Notes: a model not told the origin generated them from the sequence alone. 64,000 nt of DNA from Immersiella caudata (GCA_030512335.1 JAULSU010000004.1:6061344-6125343), one strand, 5' to 3'. Shown: positions 22,641 to 35,462, numbered from the stretch's first letter. Translations and numbers: made by a program.

Positions 22641-23266
22641 GCTCACAGACTGACCCTGGGAATTATGTTTGCGTGCCTCAAGCCCGGGATGAAGTGTCCG
22701 CGAGCAGCAGGATCGAAACAGACAACACGTGGTCGAGTGGTGTGTTGGTTATCACCTCAGTCTAGCGCACTGAAGGTTTCCGGACTGAACCCGGGCTTGA
22801 TTTCTGCTTTTGATTCAGCTTATAGCTGAGTGCTTCTGATTTGCTTCTTTTTGCTGATGGGTTCGATGTGGGTGTAGGGTGGACATCCCGTTGATACTAC
22901 GGAAACATAAACGAAGTTACCGGAGCGCCATTTTCGAGTGCATGGGGAGAGTCTTGTTTTAACCCGACAATACAACCGTCTGTTGGCGGTCGTCTCAATT
23001 CAAGGCAAAGGAAAGCAAACGGTGCAAATGAGATTCTGCAGGGTCCTGTCAGCGGAACTTGAAACTCTCAGTGATAGACAAAACGCTGCCCGGGTCGAAT
23101 TTCGAGTTTGAGCTCTTACTTTCAGACACTGGCAAGAGGTATCAAAAAGTTAAAGCCCCCATCCGATACTGGTGTCTAATTTTATGTCTAAACACAGCTC
23201 ATGTTCCACATATCATACAGCCAGGGCCGAGTCGTTGGCCACCAATTTTAACATCATCATGGGTAT
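22641..23266. other. Convergent intergenic region
   Basis: 3' flanks of the esterase gene and the ATRIP-like gene. AT content is moderately higher than in the genes; nothing else was recognised. Confidence 0.5.
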
Positions 23267-25952
23267 CTACGCAACCGGTCCAAATAAATCCCCCATTTCC
23301 TCGCCTTCGTCAGGCGTGACAGCCATCTCTAGGAGCGCATGCGCCCTCTCTACCGTCTCTGCATCAATCCCTGCTTCTAGAACGAGATCCTCCTCCGCAA
23401 AGCTGAGCCTCGCCAACGCCAGCAGATATCTCTGAGACCCCCCACTCGAAGTCGCGAGCTGCCTTGTCATATCCACCGTATCCGACGTCCGCGGGTCGGT
23501 GACAAGAGCGTGCAGCAACAGGAGCGCCTGAGATATGATTCGGCACAACAGTGATGGTGTGTGCTGACCAAAGGCATCGTCATCACCTGATTCCAGCTCG
23601 AGCCCTTCGAACAACGCCTCCAGCTGCTTTTCTTCTTCGTCCCGATGGTAGCCTTTGCCCAGCTCCATAAACGTCTCCTCGCCGAAGTCATCATCACCGA
23701 AGCTATCTTTAAACTCCTTTGCCGTGACGAAACTCTCAGCCGCTCGGCAATCAACCTTAGGCGGAGGTTCTTGTCCGGGACCCTGGAAGGGAAATGACGA
23801 GTCGACATCGTACAACTGATCGATAGCCCAGCAAAGAACGGTGACGAGGCGTTGGATGGCAACATCCCAACGGGCGATCCGGTCAAAGCAGAAAGGACTG
23901 GAAGTGAACAGCACGAGTGCGTCCAAGATGGCGAGTCGCACACGGAGTTCCAGAGCTGAGCCAAGGGGCGCCCACCGGGGCAATTCCACAAGACAGACGG
24001 ACACGCGGTCGATGATGGCGTTGGCTACCTCGGCTATGAGCTTGGAGGATTCGGTATCATTGCTCTTCGCAAACGGCGATGAGATCGGACTTGGCATGGG
24101 GCCCAGGCTGGTGGGAAGAACAGATGTCGAGAGCAGGGATATCATGGGGAACCACCATTCCTCCGGCTGTTTCGTTGACAGCATTATGATGACAAACTCC
24201 ATGTCAACAGTCCTCCAGAACTCGGCCTGGGGGGACTGCTTGTTGGGATTCGACTCAGCATCGTCAATGGGTGGCGCCAAACATCCCACCGCGGCCAAGT
24301 TCAGCAGCGTCATAGTCTGCGGTATGGTGTAGTCAGCGGAGAGCTGGCGAATGAAGCTGTCGGGGTGGTCTGAAATATCGCCATCGATACTGTTGAACCG
24401 CGGCAAAGCTACTAGACGGCAAGTTGTCGTGCAAACAGGGATGAGCGACGAGATGATGCGCGGGGCCACACCGCCAGCATGAAGCTGCAAGGTGAAAGAT
24501 AGGAGGGTGCCGAGGTAGAATATTGGGAAGTGGTATCTCTCCTTCAGACATTGTTGCCACATGTCGATCAACAGGTCCGCAAAGTCGACAAGGAGGCTGC
24601 ATGGGTCCTGAGCGTTGCCCATCCTTGGCAGCCTCTCAAAGATGATTGTCGCAAAAGACCGAGATTGGTCTGAGGGGAACGAGAATTGGGAGAAGAGATC
24701 GAAAGTCAGGGGTTGGTCGTGGTCGATGCTGTGGTCCAGGGCAAGCTTAAGGAACTGTCACGGGGCATGAGTAGGCGCTCATGGAATGAGAACATGGGAC
24801 ACTTACATCAAGAGACAAATCGCCTCGACCAACAAATGCCTGACGGGGTAGCGCAGCCTTGATCTGGGGAAGGGGAACAGCCTCGCTGACACCATCACCC
24901 GAGTGTGTTTCAAGCGCAAATGTAGGGCTGTCCACCGCTGGACGCTTCCTTTTGCCCTTGGATGGCGTCCGTTCACCCTGAGCGACAACGGTGGGGGCCG
25001 TGTCCTTCCTCTTTTGCGCTTGCAGCTTGCTCGGACTGCCTGTCATCTCGATACCGTCAAAGCCGTCGGCGATTCCCCAAGACTTTGTCTTCTTCGGCGT
25101 TGTAGAACCGTCCTTTCTCCGCGGTTTGGCGCGACCCAGGCCCTCTCTAAGATCCTGACGCGCAAATTGGAGCTCGGTGGACGCGGAACGCTCGGCGGCG
25201 AGAGCTGCCTCGATGGCCCGTTCCTGCTTCGAAGCGTTTTCCGCATTTTGTCTCCGCAACCGGGCGACTTCCTCGTCGTGAGCCACGTTGGATTTCTCGT
25301 ATTTCGATCGCAGAATGGCAGCTTCTCCCTTGGCAGCTGTAAGCTCCGTCTCCAAGGCAGCAAGCTTATCTTGCAACGCGGCGAGAATATTCCCGTGTTG
25401 TCCAGGACCAACGCTGTGAGCGCCGTGAGGAGCTTGGGATGGCTGTGCGGGGTAGGGGCGAGTGACGGGAGGCGGCGCAGGTCGAGAGAATTGGGATTGT
25501 GATGGCCCAGGGCGCTGGGGGATGGTGGGATGGAAGCGCTGCGATGCGAGGGCGGAAGGAAACTGCGAAAACTGTGATCGCGGCGGAGGGAGCTGTTGGC
25601 GGGCAGGGTACGCCGGTCGTTGGTGGAGAGGTTGAGGGGGGACGGGCAGTCGGGGGAACTGTTGGTTCCATTGTTGTTTTCCGGCGAGACCAACGCCGAG
25701 TCGCTGAGCTTGTTGGGCGGGCAGGGCGCTCGCTACGCCTGGGCGGGCTGGTTGGAGATCCCGTTCGTCAATGACGACGGTGTCGTCGAGGTCGTCATCT
25801 TCGACGCCGTACTCATACGCTAGAGGTTGGGTTGGGGCCGCCTGCGACTGGGCGAGCTTTTGGGCCTGCGTGAACTGGAGCGCATTGTTCTCGATCTCCT
25901 GCAAAATGGAGTCGTCCAAGTCGTCGAATCCGTCGTCCGAGAACTCATCCAT
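23267..25952 (-). CDS. uvsD: DNA damage checkpoint protein, ATRIP/Rad26/UvsD homologue
   Basis: Two exons, 25952-24807 and 24754-23267, with a 52-nt intron; 877 aa. The N-terminus MDEFSDDGFDDLDDSILQ is an acidic motif typical of the family and fits the RPA-binding acidic tail of ATRIP. It is followed by a Pro/Gln-rich spacer, a coiled coil (about residues 195-280, KLAALETELTAAKGEAAILR), a basic nuclear-localisation patch (KGKRKRP) and a long helical C-terminal domain. ATRIP proteins bring the ATR kinase to RPA-coated single-stranded DNA, so this is expected to be the nuclear partner of the fungal ATR. An upstream in-frame Met at 26168 exists but adds unrelated sequence. The promoter is shared with CDP-DAG synthase, 1.1 kb away. 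Confidence 0.8.
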
Positions 25953-27090
25953 GGCCGCCGATTCTTGTGTGCGCCGCTTCGAATGCCAATGCCATCGAAA
26001 GGGCGATTGCGCGAGACCTTGTGCTGGGGTTTCGAGAGGTGTTGCAGCAGGCCTTGAAGCTCTAGGCTGCCGCTGCTGCGAGATCGTTGCTGGGTCGTTG
26101 GTGTTTGTGCCCCGCGATTGGCAGTGACGCGCTTCCAGCTTTGGCGCGTCTGCGCTGCCGCCCCACACAGTTCAAATGGGGACACCGGAACAAAGATTTC
26201 GCCGCGTTCCGCTCCAGGTCTCGGCGTGGCATTTTCCCAGGGAGCCTTGGGAACCCGCTGGTTTGCATGTGATCTTGCAAGATTTGATTGCTGGCGGAAG
26301 TACATCACCCACCGACTACCTGTCGTAGCCGCTACTTTACGCCGGTTGTTGATGATTTAACTGCGATTCTCCACTAGCCAGAGAGTATTGGGTTCTGGAT
26401 TTGGGGGGGAAGCTGGGGGAGTAGGATCATAGATGCGGTCGGGAACATGAACCCCCCTGAAGCCATTGCCGTGAGCCGCGACAGGCGTCCGACTCTGCTG
26501 AGTATCATCCACCCCCTGCCAGACAACGTACTGTGTAGCGCATACGTAAATGCGGCCATTCTCAACAGTTGCACGTTGCAAATCATCACAGACATGCGCG
26601 TTTGTCTTCGGTGGCGTATTTCTCCGCTGCGTCGTTGCGGTTCAACCGCTGAAGATCTTCAGCCACTTGCGCCTCCGCGGAACTGCCCCACTCCTGCCGT
26701 CCTTTCGCCAAGCCACGATTGACGTAGGACACCATCGAAATTTCAAGCGCAGCATCATCCAACAAACGCACCCACCCGCAACAAGGCCCAACGCCGCTCG
26801 CTCAGGGACGACACGCGCCGACGCCAATCCCACCTGCGTCGCAACATTCGCTCGAGCATATATCGGACCGCGAAACTCTCTCCACAGACGATTTCGTCGA
26901 CAATTTCCGACGCGCGCCCCGAAGGCCAAGAGCAGACGCACGCTGCGGTCAAGCTGACAACAAGCAACATTTCCCCGCCGCATCCCAGCCCGGAAGCCCC
27001 GGCCGCTCTTCGCAAACCACCGCGCACCACCGCTGGTCGGTTTTTCTTGTTTTCAACACTCCATACCCTCCTGAGACCACATCTGGCGCC
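25953..27090. other. Divergent intergenic region, 1.1 kb
   Basis: Promoter and leader region of the ATRIP-like gene (minus) and CDS1 (plus). Many short frames, but no convincing gene. Confidence 0.5.
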
Positions 27091-28630
27091 ATGGCACCGC
27101 GTCGCGGGGTGAAGTTCCCCCACAAGCAGTCTGGCGATGGGCGCCGCGCAAGTTTCAGCGAACCGGGCGACGAGCCCGGCTCCCCAACATCCTCCAGGTC
27201 GGGAACCGCGCTCGATGGTATCCAAGAAGTACGTTCCTCCAACTTGGAAGAAAAAGCAAGCCTGGCGCATACTGACCCGCCCGTATCGCAGAAGCCGCTC
27301 ATCGAGGAGCAACCGCAGTCCGAGTACGAGAAGAAGAAGGCCAACTTCATAACAAGGACATTTTGGACCTTTGTCATGATCGGCGGCTTCTTCGCTGCTC
27401 TCTTCATGGGCCACGTCTACATCATCCTCATCATTACTGCGATCCAAGTTGTGTCCTTTAAGGAGGTCATCGCTATTGCCAGTGTTCCGAGCCGCGCGCG
27501 CGATATCCAGTCAACGAAGAGCCTCAACTGGTACTGGTTAGCCACCACCATGTACTTTCTGTACGGCGAGAGTGTTATTTATTACTTCAAGCACATCGTA
27601 TTCGTCGGGAAAACCATTCTGCCGCTGGCGACACATCATCGGTTCATCAGCTTTGTACTGTACATGTTCGGTAAGATCCAATGAAGCCGCCTTGCCTGGT
27701 TTCTGACTAACACAGCAACACAGGTTTCCTCTTCTTCGTCGCTACCCTCCGCCCCGGCTGCTACAAGTTCCAGTTCACCAACTTTGGATGGACGCACATG
27801 GCACTGATCATCATTGTGGTGCAGGCGCACTTTATTATGAACAACGTGTTTGAGGGCATGATCTGGTTCTTCCTGCCCGCGGCTCTGGTCATCACCAATG
27901 ATATTTTTGCCTACATTTGCGGCATCACCTTCGGACGCACCCAACTCATCAAGCTCTCCCCGAAGAAGACGGTCGAGGGATTCGTGGGAGCCTGGGTCAT
28001 GACGGCCATCTTTGCTGTCTTCCTCACCAACCTGCTCCTCCGATCCCCGTACTTTATCTGCCCGGCGACCAACCTCGGTGCCAACATTTTCTCTGGTCTG
28101 GACTGCACCCCGAACCCGGTCTTCGTTCCGCAGAAGTACACGACGCCGGACCTGCTGTTTCTCCCTCCCAACTACAAGTTCAGCATTACCATGGCGCCCA
28201 TGCAGATCCATGCCTTCCTCTGGGCCACGTTCGCCTCCCTCATCGCGCCGTTCGGTGGGTTCTTCGCCTCGGGGCTGAAGCGGACCTTCAAGATCAAGGA
28301 CTTTGGTGACTCAATACCCGGCCATGGCGGCATCACGGACCGTATGGATTGCCAGTTCATCATGGGACTGTTTGCATATGTCTACTACCACACCTTCATC
28401 GCTATGCCGAACTTCAACGCCCAGGACGTCATAGAGACGGTACTTACTGAGTTCCCCCCTTCGCAGCAATTGTTACTGTTCAAGGCTCTGGCGCAAGTCC
28501 TGGCCAACAACGATAAGCTCGAGCAACATGTTCGTTCCTCCCTTCTTTACCCCTCTCAAGTCACTGTATATCGTGGCGCTGACAACACTAGGTCGTGGAT
28601 AAATTATTAGAACAACTCGGCGATGCGTAG
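27091..28630 (+). CDS. CDS1: Phosphatidate cytidylyltransferase (CDP-DAG synthase)
   Basis: Three exons, 27091-27670, 27724-28529 and 28592-28630, 474 aa; the last exon codes only 13 codons (VVDKLLEQLGDA then stop). After a basic, disordered head come about eight transmembrane helices. The family signature is complete: SGLKRTFKIKDFGDSIPGHG followed by GITDRMDC. The enzyme makes CDP-diacylglycerol from CTP and phosphatidic acid, the precursor of phosphatidylinositol, phosphatidylserine and cardiolipin, in the ER membrane. The last donor is GTTCGT, weaker than the others; without that splice the protein would end 27 residues later in an unconserved tail. Confidence 0.95.
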
Positions 28631-29106
28631 TACGAGCCTTGGGGTTGTAAGGAGATAGACCCTGGTTGCTTTACACGTCATGTGCCACGGTGGTGGTGGT
28701 GGTGGTGGTGGTGGTGGTAATGATACTTGTGTTTGTTGGCTTAATTCGTCAGCGCCTCGCTACTCCCCACATAGCCAGCGATTTCTGTATAATACACTTT
28801 GCAAGGGCGGCCGTGGTGTGGTGACGTCTCCGGCGTCATGTCAGCGTTCTGGTGGGCATTATGATAGAACAAATTTCCACATATGTCATGATGTTGTCTT
28901 GCAAACGGAGGTGCTGCTAGCAGAATGACCGTCACCGAACTGCGTCTCGGATCAAGGCTGCTGGCAGACAAGAACCTAACATGTGTATCAGACCAACATT
29001 TACTTGCTCGCTCAGTACTCTACCTTCGTCACATTTTGACTAATATGTACAACACGTTGTGCTCTTCTAAGCCAGCCCGACACACAACCACCGTTGCCTG
29101 TCATGC
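28631..29106. other. Convergent intergenic region
   Basis: Between the stops of CDS1 and the thiolase. Contains the GGT microsatellite listed next. No gene seen. Confidence 0.5.
28689..28718 (+). repeat. (GGT)10 microsatellite
   Basis: Exactly ten GGT units, just downstream of the CDS1 stop codon and presumably in its 3' UTR. Confidence 0.95.
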
Positions 29107-30554
29107 TCACATCTCATTCACAAACAACCCCGCCATGCCCATGCCCGTCCCGATGCACATTGAAGTCAACAAGATCTTCTTCCCTGTTCTCCTGAGCTCG
29201 CTCAACCCTGTGACCACCTGTCGTGCTCCCGTTGCGCCAAGAGGATGGCCAAGGGCGATGGCGCCTCCCTTGGGGTTCATCTTCTCCCATGGGATGTTGA
29301 GCTTGTCTCGGCAGTAGACCGCCATGGAGGCAAAGGCCTCGTTGATCTCGACGACGTCGATGTCGTCGAGGGTGAGATTGTATTGGGAGAGAAGCTTGGG
29401 GATGGCGACGGTCGGGCCGATGCCCATGATGCGGGGGGGGAGGCCGGCAACGGTAGAGCCGACGTACTTGGCGACGATGGGCTGGCCGAGGCGGATAGCG
29501 GTGGAGCGCTTCATAAGGAGGAGGGCGGCAGCTGGGTGGGTTGCATGTCAGTACAGGGGAAGGCAAAGAGGGGGAATGGTGGAAGGGGAGGCTTACCGCC
29601 GTCGGTAACCTGGCTGGCGTTGCCGCCGGTGGTGGTGGGACCCCATTGCGGGAAGGCAGCGCGGATCTTGCCCAGCGTCTCAGCGGTGGTGCCGGGTCGG
29701 ATACCCTCGTCTTTGGAGACGATGATCTCCTTCCACTCGCCGTTAGCATCCTTGATGCGCGTCTTGATGGGGGCGATCTCGTCGTCGAAGAGGCCGGCCT
29801 TTTGGGCGCGCTCGGCGCGCTGGAACGACTCGGCGGCGTACTTGTCCATCTCCTCGCGGGTGATGCCAAAGTCGCGGCTGACGTTCTCGCTGGTCCAGCC
29901 CATGGGCTGCATGCAGTCTTGCGACTCCTGCGAGTGCTTTGTGACCTCCTCGTCAAAGGGATTCTCGAGGGCGTCGCCACCGATGGTCATGGACTCAACG
30001 CCCATGGCGATGCCGACCTCGATGTTGCCGGCCGAGATAGAGTTGGCAATGTCGGCGGTGGCCTTGAGGCCCGACGAGCAGAAGCGGTTGATGCTGTAGG
30101 CGCTCGACGTGTTCGGGAAGCCAGCCGAGAGGGCGGCGGCGCGGAGCTTGTAGGCTGCCTTGCCATCGGAGACCTGGATGGAGAAACAAAGTGGTTGTTA
30201 GCCGGGGGCTGCAGATGCAAAAGGTGAGACGGAACTGCGTTGCGCACATTGCCCATGCAGATGTCCTCGACCAGAGCAGGGTCGAGGTTGCTGCGCTCTT
30301 TGACCTCCTTGAGGATCGCGTAGGCGAGGTACTCTACTGATGAGTCCTTGAAGCCGCCCTTCCTGGCCTTGGCGAGTGGCGAGCGGATCGCGAGCGTGAT
30401 GACGATGTCGTCGGCATTTTTAGAGGTGCTGTTGTGGCCGCGAGCGGTTAGCAGCGCAATTGGAGGAAGTCACGGCGCGGGGAGCTCACATAGCCGAAAG
30501 CGGGCTGCCAGGCGACAGGTGCTTGAGGATGGAGCCGAGACGTTCAACAGCCAT
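29107..30554 (-). CDS. POT1: Peroxisomal 3-ketoacyl-CoA thiolase
   Basis: Four exons: 30554-30490, 30428-30248, 30173-29597 and 29531-29107, 415 aa. Residues 5-13, RLGSILKHL, are a perfect PTS2 signal (R-L-x5-H-L), so import through Pex7 into peroxisomes is expected. The catalytic Cys is C114 in NRFCSSGL; the other thiolase signatures are NEAFASMAV, GHPLGATGARQ (catalytic His) and the C-terminal CIGTGMGMAG (second Cys). It performs the last step of beta-oxidation, releasing acetyl-CoA. There is no PTS1 at the C-terminus (VNEM), which agrees with PTS2 import. Confidence 0.96.
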
Positions 30555-31870
30555 TGTGTCAATGGAGTTTATGTGATGGGGGACAATTCGATGCACAGAA
30601 GAAAAGGTTACCGGCGGATCAGGCGAGGGGCGTTCAAATAACTTTGGTGGCCGCTGTCCTGTCGACGGATCGCATCGGAGAGCGCAGACGACGGCTAGCA
30701 GCCATTGTGATGTGGGGTTTGCCGAGGCACTCTCGGGTGTTTTGGACGGACCTGATTTGTCGTGTAGCGGGTGTTAAGGGTTCATCTGGGGTAAAGGAAC
30801 CCGGCTGCTTTTCCGCCCCGATATCCGGGGTGCATGTGCCTGGCCAAGACGCCCAGACTCAGAGCCCCTAACAGAAGAGACCTCGCCTCCTCTCTCGGCA
30901 GTTGCGCTCGCTGAGTCGCCATTTGGCCACAGCCCTCTCAGGCCCTTGTGCTACGGGTGCTAATCCGGGGCGCTGGCACATGGCATCTGAGGGCCGGTCT
31001 TCTTCAATTAAGTCTGGGGTCGCGATCTTGTCCGATTGAACAGGTGTCGCAGAGCAGCTGAACAACAAAATCCTGCTGCAGAACGCTCCCTCTGATGTCT
31101 GCGAGGGAAAACCTGTGACGGAAGAACTGAGGCGCATTCCGGCTGTGACAGATCTGGCTAGCGGCTTGGCGTTGGAGATGCTGACGCAAAGACTCCGAGA
31201 AAATGCCCCGCTCGAGACGATGTTGACCCTAACCCTGGACTAGCAGGTCGAGGTTCAAACAATATTTTGTGCAGTGGGATCTTCTTTATTTACCTAACGT
31301 TGCGGTTGCAATTTCCCATACTGAGAGTTGTGTTCTTGGCGTATGTGGTGCATTCCCCCTTGCGCGCTCTCCATTTTCTTCTTGATTGTGCTGTAGTGTG
31401 GCGTCAATATTGCGGCTGGTCGAGCCCCATTGTGGCTATTTTCAGCAAATATTCAGGGGTGCCGAGGCGCCACAGATAGCTGGCCAGCGCACCAAGACGC
31501 CGTGGCGATAAGCTCGACCTTGGAAATCTTTCAGCTCCTCGAGGCGCCGCCGCACCTCGTGGTTTGTCGACGTCAATATGGACCTCGCGGCGTGCCACAC
31601 TTGTTATTTTCTTTCTGGGGGCAGGTTTGCTGTTTATTCTGGAAGGTTTCGTTTCCCGCCCTGAGTACATCGCCCGAGTCAAGTGCATCGCCCGAGTCAA
31701 GTGCATCGCCCGAGTCAAGTGCATCGCCCGAGTCAACTGCACCGCTTTCTTTTCGTTTGCGTCGATCACCGAGCCCGATCGATTGGTGCCCGCGCCGGGT
31801 TTGCCAAGCGCATGACGGGCGACGTCCGCCACGACCGACGTCACGAACGCACTCCCGCGAACTCGCAGCC
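30555..31870. other. Intergenic, 1.3 kb
   Basis: Divergent 5' flanks of the thiolase and GH128 genes. It contains the 18-bp minisatellite at 31670-31741; nothing else was recognised. Confidence 0.5.
31670..31741 (+). repeat. 18-bp minisatellite upstream of GH128
   Basis: Four head-to-tail units of CATCGCCCGAGTCAAGTG; the first three are identical and the fourth differs at one base (CAACTG). It ends 130 bp before the GH128 start codon, so it is probably in the leader or core promoter. It is open in the plus-strand frames, but there is no evidence that it is translated. Confidence 0.95.
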
Positions 31871-32937
31871 ATGATTTCCTCGATCGCACCGCTCGGCCTC
31901 CTCCTGCTCAGCGTGCTGTCGCCGCCTCTGGCGGCTGCCGCGGGGCCCACGACGTCGCCGAAAAGGGGCTTGGTCTACGTGCCAGACCCTCAATATCCGG
32001 GGGACGACCACATCTGGACGCGCCAGCCGTCCGCCCTGACGTGGTACTACAACTACCAGGCGAACCCGTCGCCCGTTTATGCGAAGATTTCTCAGTCCGT
32101 CTTCGAGTTCGTGCCCATGCTCTGGGGCGCTCCGGAGGATCCCGACGACACGACCTTTCTAAAGCAGATGAAAGCGTTGGTCCAGGACAGGAAGGTTAAT
32201 ATCACGAACGTGCTGGCGTTCAACGAGCCCGACGGCCCCCATCAGTATGGCGGGAGCAACATTGATCCTGAGCATGCCGCGAAGGTCTGGGTGAAAAATA
32301 TCGAGCCGTTACGGGAGATGGGGATTCGCGTGGGACTTCCCGCATGCACGGGCGCGCCAGACGGGCTGGCCTGGCTGAAGACATTCTTGGATAGCTGCTC
32401 CGAGATCGTGAGCGAGGGCAGCCTTAGGAAGAACTGCACATATGACTTTGTCACGATCCATTGGTACGGCACGTTTGAGGCGCTGGCTAGCCATATGGGG
32501 CAGTATGCTGCTGCGTAGGTTTCACCTTCCTCTTCGCCCAAGTCTCACCAGTGCTGATGGTGTGTCTTAGCTTCCCCAACAAGACGATGTGGATCACCGA
32601 GTACAACTTGGACCACCAAGATCTGGCCAGCACGCAAGCCTTTTACAACATCACGGCCGAGTATTTCGACCGCTTAGACCACGTCGAGCGGTATTCGATA
32701 TTCGGGTCCTTCCGCAGTGATGTGTCTAATGTCGGCCCGAACGGCGCCTTGCTAAGTGCTGATGGCCAGCTCACTGATATTGGTGCGTGGTACCTCGGCC
32801 AGGAGGCGACTGGTGTTTTGCCCAGTAGCGGTCATGGGTCCCGTAGGACTGGTGATAAAAACGATGGGCTACGTCTCGGCCCCTCCGGAGGACTGCTCGG
32901 GGCATTTCTTGCGACAACCGCGCTGCTCGGTTTTTAG
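31871..32937 (+). CDS. GH128 glucanase with GPI-anchor signal
   Basis: Two exons, 31871-32514 and 32571-32937, 336 aa. A signal peptide (residues 1-24) precedes the Asl1-like glycosyl hydrolase domain. The two catalytic glutamates are recognisable: E119 in LAFNEPDG (acid/base) and E225 in MWITEYN (nucleophile). The family cleaves beta-1,3-glucan. The C-terminus is a Ser/Gly-rich spacer and a hydrophobic tail (GGLLGAFLATTALLGF), which fits GPI anchoring and a role in remodelling the cell's own wall. The donor GTAGGT overlaps an in-frame TAG, so an unspliced reading ends at 32518. Confidence 0.9.
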
Positions 32938-33162
32938 AAGAGGCAGTGCAGATGTGGTGTGTTGCCTTGTGATGACATGGTCGGCAGCCCCACCACAGGG
33001 TTTGCCTTAGACGCTGGCGGGTATGCAGTGATGTCTGATGGTACGATGGTTGATGATTCAGGCGCACATAGGTTGGATTTCATACGGTTCTGCTACGGCT
33101 TCTGGCAGGGGGATATGAAAGTCACGGGGTTTATGGGCTGGAGTAATGCACATACACAATAG

Positions 33163-35462
33163 ATGTTGTACTTGAGAAACATTGTAGGACGCGGCCGCTT
33201 CCAGGGTTGCACGACCTGCCTTGGGTGTTGTGACAAGCTCCTGGACATCACTCGGAGACTTTCTGTCAAGAGCGACTCCAGGGCGAAGTGGTGGAGGAGC
33301 TTGGAGAAGGCTTTATACGACACGGGGAAAAACGAGGACGTGGATGATCTACGGCAGCGCATTCGGAATTGCCAGATGCAAATGACCCTACACCTCTGTG
33401 CTATCTCCAGGTTAGTTGACCTAACCCGTTTCTCCTCAAGGTACAGTCACTCAACGACGTGGATAGTGAAAACGCCAACAACTCGAGCGCTTATTTGCGG
33501 CGTCTCATAGCCAAGACGAACTTTGGCGCTCGAAAAGGATTGACCATTTCGACCGCCTCGAAAGGAAGCCCACGAAACTGGCTGGTCAGGTAGCTGTGAT
33601 TTCCCAGCGTGTCGCCGTTACCAACCCCGATGAAATTGGCATGGTGCGAAATTTCACCTAGGTAGGATGAAGTCCAAGTGTTGACATCGGCGGTAACAAA
33701 CTCACTTTCCAAAAACGAAAATTCGCAAAGGAAGAGTCAATTCTTGCCAACCTCAATTTCAGCCAGAAATGCGTTCAACACGCTACTATCACTGCAGCCT
33801 ACGCTAGAACCTTCCAATGGGTGCTCTCCAGGCCTCACAGCGAGCTGGTAGAGGGGGACAATGGCCCTCGACAACATGGTTATGTCAACTGGCTTGGGAC
33901 AGGGGACGGCATCTTCTACATCTCGGGGAAGCCGGGCTCTGGGAAGTCGACGCTGATGAAGTTTATTGTCAGCCACGCATCGACGGCCAAACATCTTTCC
34001 CGCTGATCAGGTGCCGCCAAGCTCGTTTTGGCGAAGCACTTCTTCTAGAATGCCGGATTAGAAATTCAGCACTCGCGCGAGGGGCGTCTGCGGATCCTGC
34101 TCTACGATGTCTTGTCTCAGGCTGCCGAGTTGATCCCCATTGTCTGCCAGAACCGTTGGGCAGACAGGGATTCCATCCGCGGCGCCGGGCTGCCTTGGTC
34201 GCTCCAGGAGCTGCAATCAACGTTGCAGATGCCAGGGGGCCAGCAGGCCTTCAACACTCACTTCTACTTCTTCATCGACTGCCTCGACAACTTTGAAGGT
34301 GACACTTTTTGGCGTCTGTCGGAGCATGGCCGACCTTTGCCGGCTACCATGCATCGAGATGTGCATCTCAAGTTGTCCCTAGAATATCCTTGAGATGTAC
34401 CTAGGTAGCGTACCGGGGAAAAAGCTCTATATTCACGAGTTGACCCAAGGAGACGTTCGGGCTTTTGTTGAGTCGCAGATCCATAGATTCGAATCTAACA
34501 TGGATCTTCTGATTACGGGCCCGGGGCATACATCCAGCGCCCGACCTGGTTGATGAAATAACCCACCAGGCCCAAGGGGGTGTTCGTCTGGGTCTACCTC
34601 GTCAAAGATCTCCTCCGCAAAGGCATCATCATCGGCGGCGATGGATTTGAAGATCTCTGGAGTCGACTCAACAGCATTCCCAATGACCTTGAGTTCTTCT
34701 TCAAGCATATTCTGGAGTCAGTGGAGCCATTCTACCACGTTCCGGGAGAGCCTGATAGAAGCATATGTGAACGAGTACATCTCGGTCAAGTTTTCTCAGA
34801 GTCCCCACTACCTGGATGATCTGGACCTTGACCCCCTTTTCCTCACGCTCCGGAGATTTACTTCATTGATGGAAGTCTTCGCGTCCACTTCTCACAGGAT
34901 TCGCACCACTAGATACTACACTACGGCAGAAGAAAATGGATCCCTCAAAACACTCGAACTGCGTTTGAAGCACGGCAAAAAGCCAGGCACGATTTCCATC
35001 CCGGGGCCCCTGAACCGGACTGTGACCCTATGGACAGAGTACATGTCCCTCCTACAGCCTTGGAACTGCACGGCGGACATGGAGCAACCTTTCACTAAGA
35101 CCGACGCACGATGCTTTACAGACTCTCTGGCTACAGGGTTCTTTGTCTTGCTCCTCAACCAGCGGGCTGAACCGAGCGGTCGGTTGCCTCATTGGCAGCC
35201 ACTCCAAGTAGAGGACCCTTGCCACACCACTGCCCATGCATTCGTTTTGCTGGGTCTTCTGTGTCTCGATCTATTTCACCACACCGAGATGTGCCTATGC
35301 GATCTCCTACTCATGATTCCTCGAGGAACGAACTTCGGCGAGCTACACCGTGGTAGTTATCTTGCAGAAGTAAAGGTCGCAACCAAGGACAGCGTAACCA
35401 AGGAAACCTTGTGCAGGCTCAAGGGAGCTAAACCCACGGTGACTGGAAAGAAAAAGTTCTAG
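33163..35462 (+). pseudogene. Decayed NACHT-domain (NLR-like) incompatibility gene
   Basis: Pieces of a fungal NACHT protein appear in order but in different frames. 33163-33415 encodes the N-terminal helix (LRQRIRNCQMQMTLHL). 33735-34006 encodes the pre-NACHT helix ending in TFQWVLS, then an intact P-loop in FYISGKPGSGKSTLMKF. 34010-34310 holds LLYDVLSQAAELIP and the Walker-B-like FYFFIDCLDNFEGD. 34390-34500 holds LYIHELTQGDVRAFVESQI. From 34580 come GVFVWVYLVKDLLRKGI and the C-terminal region to 35462. At 34046-34048 TAG replaces the Trp codon expected after FF, and a G-run near 34575 shifts the frame. No combination of introns repairs all breaks. These genes normally control allorecognition or programmed cell death; this copy is dead. 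Confidence 0.75.

Noticed and set aside
25953..26168. Longer N-terminus for the ATRIP-like protein
   Set aside because: The family begins with the acidic MDEFSDDGFDDL motif; the extra 72 residues are Arg/Pro-rich and look like leader sequence read through.
31430..31870. Long N-terminal extension of GH128 covering the minisatellite
   Set aside because: The signal peptide starts at 31871 and the upstream frame has no conserved feature.
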